Below are positions 25,315 to 32,860 of a DNA stretch of 64,000 bases, piece by piece. The position numbers were made by a program, and so were the translations under genes. The stretch's first letter is position 1; each line of letters starts with the position of its first letter. Below the pieces are notes generated by a model. It saw only the letters and a list, made by a program, of their open reading frames with translations, made no database searches and had not been told where the DNA came from. The DNA is from Streptomyces sp. CGMCC 4.7035 (lineage in GTDB: Bacteria > Actinomycetota > Actinomycetes > Streptomycetales > Streptomycetaceae). Where the stretch lies: the NCBI RefSeq assembly GCF_031583065.1, contig NZ_CP134053.1, positions 7,481,001-7,545,000 on the forward strand, read 5' to 3'.

Positions 25315-25729
25315 GCCGCGGTCCCCCGGCCCGGCAGTCCCACGGCCCGGCAGGACCACGGCAGGACCACGGCAGGACGACCGGCTGAACCAGCAGGATC
25401 GGTACAGCGGGCACCGTACGACCCGAGCACGCACAACCGGCACCGCAGCGAACGAGCCACAAAGGGCCAGTCCCCAGGACCGGTTCGGGAGCCGCCTGTC
25501 CGCGCGGGGCGATGAGACCGTACGTCCGGACGACGACACGGCCTCACCGCCCCGCGCGGCCGCGTGCGCGCGCCGTGCGCGAGCCGAGCCGTCGGCGTAC
25601 GCGTTCTCCGCTCGGCATTCTCCGCGGGCAGCGCATATCCGCTGTTTCCCAGCGGTAGGAAGCACCTTGGTGGCAATCTGCTCAACGGCAGATACGCAAA
25701 GTAGAGGCAGCAGCCGGAGGTGCACGTCC
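25315..25729. other. Intergenic with short direct repeats
   Basis: About 415 bases without a supported gene. GGCAGGACCAC is repeated at 25349 and 25360, with a partial third copy at 25371. The 3' end contains the ribosome site of the XRE regulator (CCGGAGG at 25714-25720). Confidence 0.5.
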
Positions 25730-26587
25730 GTGGCGTCCAATGTCAATCCCACCGTCCGGCGACGCCGGCTGGGCCAGGAGTTGCGCCGGCTTCGCGAGAT
25801 CAAGGGCATGACGGCCGAAGAGGTCGCCGAACGACTGCTCGTCTCGCAGTCCAAGATCAGCCGCCTGGAGAACGGCCGCCGCAGCATCAGCCAGCGCGAC
25901 GTCCGCGACCTGTGCGGGGTCTACGAGGTCGAGGACCAGCGTGTCGTCGAGTCCCTGATGGAGATGGCCCGGGACTCCCGCCAGCAGGGCTGGTGGCACA
26001 CGTTCGGGGACATCCCCTACAGCGTCTACATCGGCCTGGAGACCGACGCGGAGTCGCTGCGGGTGTACGAACCGCAGATCATCACTGGCCTGTTGCAGAC
26101 CCGCTCCTATGCCGAAGCGCTCATTCAGGGGGCGCTGCCCGAGACGTCGTCCACGGACATCGACAAGCGCGTCCAGGTCCGGTTGCGGCGCCAGGAACGT
26201 ATCGACGCCGAGAACAACCCGCTGCGGCTGTGGGTGGTCCTGGACGAGGCCGCGCTGCGCCGCGTGGTGGGCAACAACCTCGTGATGCGGGAGCAGCTGG
26301 AGCACCTCGTGGAGATGTCCCAACTCCCGCACGTCACCGTGCAGGTGCTGCCGTTCGAGGTGGGGGCACACCCGGGGCTCAACGGCCAGTACGCGATTCT
26401 CGAGTTCTCCGACGCGGCCGACTCCAGCGTGGTGTACCTGGAAGGCGTCACCAGTGACCTGTACCTGGAAAAAGCGCACGATGTGCAGAAGTACGCCGTG
26501 ATGTACGAGCACCTGCGGGCTCAGGCACTGAATGTGGATCAGTCCCGGAAGTTCATCGCGGACGTGGCCAAGGATTTCGCACGTTGA
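25730..26587 (+). CDS. XRE regulator with DUF5753 domain
   Basis: A 285-residue regulator. Residues 8-65 are a Cro/C1-type helix-turn-helix (LGQELRRLREIKGMTAEEVA; LLVSQSKISRLENGRRSISQ). Residues 100-275 are the DUF5753 domain (YEPQIITGLLQTRSYAEALI; VQVLPFEVGAHPGLNGQYAI). Proteins of this layout (BldB/WhiJ-like, AbaA-type) nearly always sit beside a DUF397 partner in Streptomyces, and here a DUF397 gene follows at 26860. Such pairs modulate development and antibiotic production. The GTG at 25730 has GGAGG 9 bases upstream. Confidence 0.92.
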   Translation: MASNVNPTVRRRRLGQELRRLREIKGMTAEEVAERLLVSQSKISRLENGRRSISQRDVRDLCGVYEVEDQRVVESLMEMARDSRQQGWWHTFGDIPYSVYIGLETDAESLRVYEPQIITGLLQTRSYAEALIQGALPETSSTDIDKRVQVRLRRQERIDAENNPLRLWVVLDEAALRRVVGNNLVMREQLEHLVEMSQLPHVTVQVLPFEVGAHPGLNGQYAILEFSDAADSSVVYLEGVTSDLYLEKAHDVQKYAVMYEHLRAQALNVDQSRKFIADVAKDFAR

Positions 26588-26859
26588 GGCTCTGCGCCTT
26601 CCGTGCCTTCCGTGCCGTCCGTGCCATCCGCACCTTCCGAGCGGCGGGGCGCCGGATCTTACACCAGCGAAACCTTTGGGCGGAAGGCTCCACTGGAATA
26701 TGCCATCCGGTTGAGTGAACGACTCCTCCAGGCAGCGATGTTGCCGAGTAGCTTCGATCTCGCCATCAGTCAAAGAAGTTGGCGCGAATCGCGTCGCGGA
26801 CACCGATCGGCGTCCGCCACGCGATGACAGCAAGTCAGCAACTCGCTACTGGAGTGAAC

Positions 26860-27051
26860 ATGGCAGTTCTGCAGGGAGCCACGGACACGTGGACCAAGTC
26901 GTCGTATTCGGCGGGCAACGGCGCCTGCGTCGAGGTCAAGTCGCCCACCACGGAGGCACTCGCCGTTCGCGACTCCAAGGTTCCCGAGGGTCCCGTTCTG
27001 GCCTTCCCCGCCGGTGCGTGGAACGCCTTCGTGGCCTCGGTCAAGGCGTAA
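26860..27051 (+). CDS. DUF397 domain protein
   Basis: A 63-residue protein with the complete family signature: TWTKSSYSAGNGACVEVKSP, then AVRDSKVPEGPVLAFPAGAW NAFVASVKA. DUF397 proteins are thought to act as partners or antagonists of the neighbouring XRE/DUF5753 regulator. The ATG follows GGAGTGAAC. The gap of 270 bases to the regulator suggests its own promoter. Confidence 0.92.
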   Translation: MAVLQGATDTWTKSSYSAGNGACVEVKSPTTEALAVRDSKVPEGPVLAFPAGAWNAFVASVKA

Positions 27052-27075
27052 CGGCCGCATCAGCAACACCGCCAT

Positions 27076-27120
27076 AGCCCTCTCGACTGGCCCGCCGTCC
27101 CGGCCGAGGGGGCTGTTTGC
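27076..27120 (+). terminator. Terminator after DUF397 gene
   Basis: AGCCCTCTCG (27076-27085) pairs with CGAGGGGGCT (27105-27114), with one G:T pair, followed by GTTTGC. Confidence 0.7.
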
Positions 27121-27167
27121 TTTGCATCGGGGCTCGGTTCGCCTCGGGGTCCGTAGCGCCCGGGGCC

Positions 27168-28007
27168 TCAACGGAGCCGGTCCACGTAGCGGTCCGTCCC
27201 CGGCACCGTGGGAATGAACGGCGCCACCAGCTCCACCCTCCCCAGTCCCCCTTCCGCCACCGCCCCGTCCAGCCCCGTGAAGTGGTCCTCCCAGCACTCC
27301 CTCGGGTCCGCTTCCAGGAACCACAGCAGGGTCAGGCGCGTGTCCACGCCCTCCACCTGCTTCACGTACGTCATACGGTCGCCGGGCAGCGGGGTCGGGC
27401 GGAAGAGGGTGACCATGGCCGCGGGAGAGCCGGCGAGACGCCTCGGCAGGTGGCGGGTGCGCAGCCACTCGACCAATTCGGCGCGCTCGTCGGGGCCTTC
27501 CGCGTCGATGACCTCCAGAACCAGGCCCGCGTACGGGTGGTCCAGCGCGTGGAAGTCGCGCGGGCCCGCCGCCCCGTCCCGGTACACCGTCGCCTCACGG
27601 TCCTGGAACGCCGTGAAGACGTGCGTACGGTCCTGGTAGACCCGGGCGTCGCGGTTGAGGCGCCTGTTGATGGCGACCGTCCAGCGCATGTGGTCGTCGT
27701 AGCGGCCGTCCGTGATCCAGTACGTGGAGATGTAGCACCCGGCCGTCACGGGCTGCGCGATGGCCGACTTCTCCGGGTAGCGCAGAAGTTGCAGATCCCG
27801 GGTGGCGACCCAGCGGCGGCCCGCGTACATCCACGGCATGGCCATGGCGCCCGCGTAGTAGTGGTCGTCCTCGTACCAGCGGTTGTAGGCGTACTCGTGC
27901 CCCGGATGCGGTTCCACCATGGTGATCAGGGCATGGCCCGGATGGACGCCGTAGGGGCCCACCGCGGCCAGTTCCGCGTACACCTCGCTGTGCGTGTCCT
28001 CACCCAT
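27168..28007 (-). CDS. Conserved hypothetical protein, EthD/dimeric barrel-like
   Basis: A 279-residue soluble protein rich in aromatic residues (YAYNRWYEDDHYYAGAMAMP; VTAGCYISTYWITDGRYDDH). The pattern of a two-fold repeat with beta-strands and Trp/Tyr-rich helices suggests a dimeric alpha/beta-barrel of the EthD type, but this is not a firm assignment. It is divergent from an SDR gene, and the 80-base gap contains a perfect TCTGACG-N3-CGTCAGA repeat shared with the catabolic operons at 44-54 kb. That makes it a likely member of the same regulon. Start ATG at 28007 with AAGGAAGGGGAACGGC upstream. Confidence 0.75.
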   Translation of the reverse strand: MGEDTHSEVYAELAAVGPYGVHPGHALITMVEPHPGHEYAYNRWYEDDHYYAGAMAMPWMYAGRRWVATRDLQLLRYPEKSAIAQPVTAGCYISTYWITDGRYDDHMRWTVAINRRLNRDARVYQDRTHVFTAFQDREATVYRDGAAGPRDFHALDHPYAGLVLEVIDAEGPDERAELVEWLRTRHLPRRLAGSPAAMVTLFRPTPLPGDRMTYVKQVEGVDTRLTLLWFLEADPRECWEDHFTGLDGAVAEGGLGRVELVAPFIPTVPGTDRYVDRLR

Positions 28008-28043
28008 GCCGTTCCCCTTCCTTCCTCCGCCGGTCGCCCATAC

Positions 28044-28060
28044 TCTGACGCTCCGTCAGA
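28044..28060. promoter_or_regulatory. Shared operator site, copy 1 (perfect)
   Basis: TCTGACG-CTC-CGTCAGA, 7-bp arms and 3-base centre, between the divergent genes at 28007 and 28088. It matches the sites at 44346, 47423 and 54346-54389. Confidence 0.75.
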
Positions 28061-28087
28061 CAATGCGCCAGATCCCGGAGGTGCTCG

Positions 28088-28873
28088 ATGTCACTGCTCC
28101 AGGGCAAGACCGTCGTCGTGTCGGGGGTCGGCGCCGGGCTCGGGCACCAGGTCGCGGCGGCCGTGGTGCGCGACGGCGGCAACGCGGTGCTCGGGGCGCG
28201 CACGGAGGTGAACCTCGCCAAGTCCGCCGCCGAACTCGATCCGGACGGCGCGCACACGGCGTACCGGGCGACGGACATCACCGACGAGACGCAGTGCGAC
28301 GCGCTCGCGGCGCTGGCACTGGAGCGGTTCGGGCGGATCGACGCGGTGGTCCACGTCGCCGCCTGGGACAGCTACTTCGGCGGCCTTCAGGACGCGGACT
28401 TCGCCACCTGGCAGTCGGTCATCGACGTGAATCTGCTGGGCACCCTGCGGATGACGCGGGCCTGCCTGCCGGCCCTGAAGGCGTGCGGCGGCTCGGTGGT
28501 CTTCATCGGAACGCAGTCGTCGGTGGCCGCCCCCTCCCAGGTGCGGCAGGCGGCGTACGCGGCGTCGAAGGGGGCGCTGACCAGCGCGATGTACTCGCTG
28601 GCGCGGGAACTGGGCACGTACCGGATCCGGGTCAACACCGTGCTGCCCGGTTGGATGTGGGGCCCGCCCGTCGAGGCGTACGTGCAGTTCACCGCGCACA
28701 CCGAGGGCGTTCCGGAGGCGGAGGTGAAGCAGCGCCTGACGGACCGGATGGCGTTGCCCGAACTGGCCACGGACGGCGACGTGGCGGACGCCGCGGTCTT
28801 CCTGGCCTCCGACCGGGCGCGGGCGATCACGGGGCAGTCCCTGCTCGTGAACGCCGGGGAGCTGATGCGGTGA
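28088..28873 (+). CDS. SDR family oxidoreductase
   Basis: A 261-residue classical short-chain dehydrogenase. The Rossmann motif is VSGVGAGLGHQVAAAV, a T/S-G-x3-G-x-G variant. The catalytic Tyr/Lys pair is in YAASKGALTSAMYSLA, with the Ser in FIGTQSSVAA. The end is ARAITGQSLLVNAGELMR. SDRs interconvert alcohols and ketones with NAD(P)H. The shared operator just upstream puts it in the predicted catabolic regulon, where it could act on a hydroxyl intermediate. ATG at 28088 with GGAGGTGCTCG upstream. Confidence 0.9.
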   Translation: MSLLQGKTVVVSGVGAGLGHQVAAAVVRDGGNAVLGARTEVNLAKSAAELDPDGAHTAYRATDITDETQCDALAALALERFGRIDAVVHVAAWDSYFGGLQDADFATWQSVIDVNLLGTLRMTRACLPALKACGGSVVFIGTQSSVAAPSQVRQAAYAASKGALTSAMYSLARELGTYRIRVNTVLPGWMWGPPVEAYVQFTAHTEGVPEAEVKQRLTDRMALPELATDGDVADAAVFLASDRARAITGQSLLVNAGELMR

Positions 28874-29015
28874 CTTGAGCGCACATACGGTCAAGGATGT
28901 GAACACACTCCATGTTGCAGAACGATTTTACCCTCCCTTGACCCGTACGGCTGTTGTCGTGCCCATGGCGCCGAACCCACCATGAGCGGGCAGTCCGACA
29001 GGGAGGGAGAGGCGC

Positions 29016-30557
29016 ATGAACGGTCTCGACTGGGCCGTCCTGATCGCGTACTTCGGCGTGATGACCGCGATCGGTGTCTGGTCCCACAAGCGCGTCGACA
29101 ACGTCAGCGACTTCTTCACCGCGGGCGGCAGGATGCCGTGGTGGCTGTCCGGCATCTCGCATCACATGTCGGGCTACAGCGCGGTGATGTTCACCGGGTA
29201 CGCCGGCATCGCCTACACCTACGGCATCACGTCCTACGTCACCTGGGCCCTGCCCATCGCCATCGGCGTGCTGATCGGCGCGAAGCTGTTCGCCCCGCGC
29301 CTGAACCGGCTGCGCTCCCGGCTGCACATGGCCTCGCCGCTGGAGTACCTGAAGGACCGCTACAACGTGCCCACCCAGCAGGCACTGGCCTGGTCCGGCA
29401 TCCTGCTGAAGATCGTGGACGTGGGCGCGAAGTGGGCGGCGATCGCAACGCTGCTCAGCGTCTTCACCGGGGTCACGCTCACCCAGGGCATCATCATCAC
29501 CGGCGGCATCACGGCGGTGTACTGCACGATCGGCGGCCTGTGGGCGGACGCGCTGACCGAACTGGGCCAGTTCGTCATCCAGTTGCTGGCGGGCCTGACC
29601 ATGCTGGTCATCGCGCTGAACAAGATCTCCGACCAGGGCGGTCTGTCCAAGGCGCTGGACTCGCCGAAGCTGGACGGTCACGGGGACGGCTTCGCGGGCC
29701 CGTACCTGACGGTCTTCTTCATCGCGTACCTGTTCATCAAGCTGTTCGAGTACAACGGCGGCATGTGGAACCAGGCCCAGCGCTACATGGCGACGGGCAG
29801 CGGGAAGCAAGCGACGCGGTCCGCCGTGCTGTCGGCGGGCCTGTGGTTCGTGTGGCCGGTCATCCTCTTCATCCCCATGTGGCTGTCGCCGCTCCTGGTC
29901 ACCGCGAAGAAGCCGGACGGCTCGGACGCGTACGGCCTGATGACCGAACAGCTGCTGCCGCACGGCCTGTTGGGCCTGGTGGTCGTGGGCTTCTTCTCGC
30001 ACACGATGGCCATGTGCTCCTCCGACGCGAACGCGATCGCGGCGGTGTTCACCCGGGACGTGGCGCCGGTGCTGTCGAAGGCGGCGCGGGCATGGAACAC
30101 GCGGGCGGGCCTGATCGCGGGGCGGGTGACGACGGTGGCCTTCCTCGGCCTCTCCATGGCCGTGGCCACGCAGGTCAACTCCCCCACCTTCAAGGACATC
30201 ATCACGGTGGTCATCAAGTGGGTGGCCGGTCTGATGGGCCCGATCGCGATCCCGTTCATCCTGGGCCTGCTGCGCCCGTTCCGCCGGTCCGGCCCGACGG
30301 CCGCACTGACCAGCTGGGCGGCCGGTCTGCTGGCGTTCTTCTTCGTCAACTACCACCTGGACTTCTCCCAGCGCACGGACGTGAAGCTGGAGTACCAGGT
30401 GGCACTGCCGATGGTGATCTCACTGACCCTGTACGTCCTGATCGGCCTGGTGAAGCCGGAGGACACACCGGAGAGGGACGCGATCATCGAGAAGCTGAAC
30501 ACGGACGACGACGGGGCGTCGGCGGCTGTGCAAACTCCGGACGCTTCCAGCGTGTAG
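29016..30557 (+). CDS. Sodium:solute symporter (SSS family)
   Basis: A 513-residue permease with about 13 membrane helices. Characteristic segments: FFTAGGRMPWWLSGISHHMS G (SSS signature with the conserved glycines after helix 1), ASPLEYLKDRYN after helix 3, and ITGGITAVYCTIGGLWADAL. The family takes up sugars, amino acids, vitamins, carboxylates or iodide with sodium; the closest groups are the sugar-type (SGLT-like) permeases, but the substrate cannot be read from sequence. The ATG is preceded by GGGAGGGAGAGGCGC. Single-gene unit; a dispersed-repeat hairpin follows. Confidence 0.92.
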   Translation: MNGLDWAVLIAYFGVMTAIGVWSHKRVDNVSDFFTAGGRMPWWLSGISHHMSGYSAVMFTGYAGIAYTYGITSYVTWALPIAIGVLIGAKLFAPRLNRLRSRLHMASPLEYLKDRYNVPTQQALAWSGILLKIVDVGAKWAAIATLLSVFTGVTLTQGIIITGGITAVYCTIGGLWADALTELGQFVIQLLAGLTMLVIALNKISDQGGLSKALDSPKLDGHGDGFAGPYLTVFFIAYLFIKLFEYNGGMWNQAQRYMATGSGKQATRSAVLSAGLWFVWPVILFIPMWLSPLLVTAKKPDGSDAYGLMTEQLLPHGLLGLVVVGFFSHTMAMCSSDANAIAAVFTRDVAPVLSKAARAWNTRAGLIAGRVTTVAFLGLSMAVATQVNSPTFKDIITVVIKWVAGLMGPIAIPFILGLLRPFRRSGPTAALTSWAAGLLAFFFVNYHLDFSQRTDVKLEYQVALPMVISLTLYVLIGLVKPEDTPERDAIIEKLNTDDDGASAAVQTPDASSV

Positions 30558-30594
30558 GAGCCGATTTCAGCCCGGCCCAGGAACAACCAGCCCA

Positions 30595-30684
30595 TCTGGG
30601 GGTCCCCCCTGCTCGAAGAGCTTGGGGGAGTTTGAGGACGAGGCCGTCAAGGCCGAAGGGGGGTCTGGGGGCGCAGCCCCCAGG
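30595..30684 (+). repeat. 90-bp dispersed intergenic repeat, copy 2
   Basis: Nearly identical (89 of 90) to the reverse complement of 19078-19167. As with copy 1, it lies between convergent genes, here the SSS permease and the ADP-ribosylglycohydrolase homologue, and includes the CTGGGGGCGCAGCCCCCAG hairpin. Confidence 0.9.
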
Positions 30685-30691
30685 ACGGCCC

Positions 30692-31801
30692 CTATGCCCG
30701 GGGATACCGCGCCAACCACCCCGGCGCAGACCCCGTAGGGCCATGCAGCGCCGCGCCTTGCGTCATCTCCATCGCGAAGTCGTCCGCAACCACCAGCATC
30801 GTGGGACGGCCCTCCAGCTCGGCCAACCAGGCCGGCGGGAGGGCCGTCTCGCCGTGCAGGGCGCCCAACAGCCCCCCGGTCAGCGCACCCGCGGCCCCCG
30901 AGGGCCCGCCGTGGTTCACGGCGAGGCACAGCCCGTGCCGCATGTCCTCCCCCACCAGCGCGCAGTACACGGCGACGGCCAGCACGCCCTCCGCCGTACC
31001 GCTTCCGGCCAGTTCCTCGATGCGTGCCGGTGTGGGCATCCCTTGCCGCACCGCGCCCAGCGCATGCTGCAACGCGTCGGAGACCGGCTGCTGTCCCGGC
31101 TGGGGGGCGAGCAGGGCGAGGGCGCGCTGCACGCCGGTGTCCAGGGTCTCGCCGCGCGCCAGTGCGTGCACGACGACCGCGTACGCGCCCGCCGTGAAGT
31201 ACGCCGTGGGATGCCCGTGAGTCTGCGCGGCGCACTCCATCGCGAGCTGAAGCACGAGCTGCGGTTCCCAGCCGACGAGCAGCCCGAAGGGCGCGGAGCG
31301 CGCGGCCGCCTCGGGCCCTGCCTCGCCGGGGTTCTTGGGTGCCGTCGGCGTACCCATGGTGTCGTCGCCGAGACCGGTCAGACAGGCGCGGGCCGGGGAG
31401 CGGCGGGCGTACAGCCACTCCTCGCGGGCCAGCCAGCCGTCGTCCTTGCGGCGCTCGTCGGGCCCCCAGTCCCGTTGGGTGGCCGCCCAGCGCAGATACG
31501 CCCGGTGGAGGTCGGTCGGCGGATGCCAGGCACCGGTGTCACGGCGGACCTGGGCGCGTATGAGCCCGTCGACGGAGAAGAGGCTGAGCTGGGTGAGCTG
31601 GGTGACGGCGCCGCGTCTTCCGTAGGCGGGGGCGAGGTCGGTGAGGCCCTCGGCCCCGTACGCCTCCTGGATCTCCGTCAGGGAGAGGCCGTCGAGAGGA
31701 GCGCCGAGCGCGTCGCCGACGGCCGCGCCGAGCAGCGTCCCGCGCACCCGGCTACGGAAGTCCTGCTGTTCGGTGCGTCCCCAGATGGCATTCGCTGTCA
31801 C
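30692..31801 (-). CDS. ADP-ribosylglycohydrolase fold, catalytic site degenerate
   Basis: A 369-residue all-helical protein of the DraG/ARH family, recognisable from VRGTLLGAAVGDALGAPLDG near the N-terminus, GLGDDTMG in the middle and CLAVNHGGPSGAAGALTGGL near the C-terminus. Active members bind two Mg ions through T-D-D-T-Q-M near the N-terminus and G-G-D-x-D-T near the C-terminus. Here these read T-Q-L-T-Q-L (in AVTQLTQLSLFSVDGL) and G-G-P-S-G-A, so the key aspartates are gone. It is probably a non-catalytic binding protein; the degeneration may be typical of a Streptomyces subgroup. Of clustered GTG starts, 31801 best fits the GGAGGG ribosome site. Confidence 0.82.
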   Translation of the reverse strand: MTANAIWGRTEQQDFRSRVRGTLLGAAVGDALGAPLDGLSLTEIQEAYGAEGLTDLAPAYGRRGAVTQLTQLSLFSVDGLIRAQVRRDTGAWHPPTDLHRAYLRWAATQRDWGPDERRKDDGWLAREEWLYARRSPARACLTGLGDDTMGTPTAPKNPGEAGPEAAARSAPFGLLVGWEPQLVLQLAMECAAQTHGHPTAYFTAGAYAVVVHALARGETLDTGVQRALALLAPQPGQQPVSDALQHALGAVRQGMPTPARIEELAGSGTAEGVLAVAVYCALVGEDMRHGLCLAVNHGGPSGAAGALTGGLLGALHGETALPPAWLAELEGRPTMLVVADDFAMEMTQGAALHGPTGSAPGWLARYPRA

Positions 31802-31810
31802 AGCCACCAC

Positions 31811-32153
31811 GCCCTCCTCTCGCCTACCGCTCGGTACCAGTCCAGCACTGTAATCGAACGGGAACGGTGGGTTCAGGGCGCCGAAAAGTAAGGGGAGCGT
31901 GACCGAGCGATCAGCTCTGAGCAGTCAACGTGCGCTGTCAGCCGTACCAAGTGACATTGCAGACGTAGACGCACTCATGGCGTGGGCCGCCAGCGGCACC
32001 CGCTTACGACGGAGCCTCTCGGTAGCCGTCGTGCGGTCGGAGAAGGAGGGCTTGAAGGTCATGCCCATGAGGCTGTCCCACCACAGCTTCACACCCATCA
32101 GGGAACGCCCCGGCCAGAACCCGGATCTGTCCCTGACTACCGCCCGGCCTCTA
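31811..32153. other. Intergenic, no gene seen
   Basis: About 340 bases between divergent genes with no supported reading frame; it should hold the promoter of the minus-strand gene. Confidence 0.4.
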
Positions 32154-32169
32154 CTACCACTGGTAGCAT
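32154..32169 (+). promoter_or_regulatory. Operator and -10 of the toxin-antitoxin operon
   Basis: CTACCA-C-TGGTAG (32154-32166) is a perfect palindrome with further GGTAGT half-sites nearby on both sides. TAGCAT (32164-32169) is a -10-like hexamer 7 bases before the antitoxin ATG, implying a leaderless, autorepressed transcript. Confidence 0.65.
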
Positions 32170-32176
32170 CGACACC

Positions 32177-32428
32177 ATGAGCGGTAGTAAAAAGTATTCG
32201 ATCAGCCTGCCCGAGGACCTCGCCGAAGCCGTACGCGCTCACGTCGGGCCCGGTGGTTTCTCCTCCTACGTCGCCGAAGCCCTCGAACAGCGGGTCGCCA
32301 TGGACAAACTCAGGGAGATCGTCGCCGACTTTGCCACCGACAATGACGAGCTCACCCGCGAGGAGGTCGAGGCCGCCCGCGCCATGCTGCGCCATGACCA
32401 CCGGCAGGCCGGCGGAGCAGCCGCCTGA
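32177..32428 (+). CDS. Antitoxin, ribbon-helix-helix-like
   Basis: An 83-residue small acidic protein. The N-terminal strand and helices (KYSISLPEDLAEAVRAHVGP, SSYVAEALEQRV) fit a CopG/RHH DNA-binding domain. The C-terminal half (ELTREEVEAARAMLRHD) is a charged helix likely to wrap the toxin. It overlaps the toxin gene by one base (TGATG). A palindrome straddles its promoter, the usual arrangement for autoregulation. No ribosome site; a leaderless start is likely. Confidence 0.82.
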   Translation: MSGSKKYSISLPEDLAEAVRAHVGPGGFSSYVAEALEQRVAMDKLREIVADFATDNDELTREEVEAARAMLRHDHRQAGGAAA

Positions 32429-32820
32429 TGCCTGGCACCCTGCTGCTCGACAGCGAAGGCCTCCCGAAGCTCTACCGCAAGGACCGCGCCGTCATGGCTC
32501 TGGTCCAAGCGGCATCGGAAGAGGGCATCCGCGTGGCCACAAGCGCCATGACCACCCTTGAAGCCGACTATGACCGCATCCACCCCGCCCGCATCAAGTG
32601 GGTCCTCTCCCGCATTGACGTACACGACGTCACCAAAGAGATCACCGACCAGGCCGCCACCCTCCTGCGCAGCCACCACCTCCACGGCCACAAATACGCC
32701 ATCGACGCCGCCTTCGCCGTCATCGCCCGCACCGCGCTTCAGCCGGTCACTGTCCTTACTTCCGACCCCGAGGACCTGACGCTCCTCTGCGGCCCTGCGG
32801 TAGAGGTCGTCAAGGTGTAG
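32428..32820 (+). CDS. PIN-domain toxin (VapC-like)
   Basis: A 130-residue PIN-domain ribonuclease-type toxin. The acidic Mg-binding residues appear in order: Asp8 in TLLLDSEGL, Glu in TTLEADYDR, Asp in KYAIDAAFAVIA, and Asp in LTSDPEDLTLL. VapC toxins cleave tRNA or rRNA and are neutralised by the co-encoded antitoxin. Translation is coupled to the antitoxin gene by a one-base overlap. The function call rests on the motif order and operon structure. Confidence 0.85.
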   Translation: MPGTLLLDSEGLPKLYRKDRAVMALVQAASEEGIRVATSAMTTLEADYDRIHPARIKWVLSRIDVHDVTKEITDQAATLLRSHHLHGHKYAIDAAFAVIARTALQPVTVLTSDPEDLTLLCGPAVEVVKV

Positions 32821-32860
32821 GGCCGTCCGGCTTGGGGGAACCACCTTCCGGCCGAACCCC

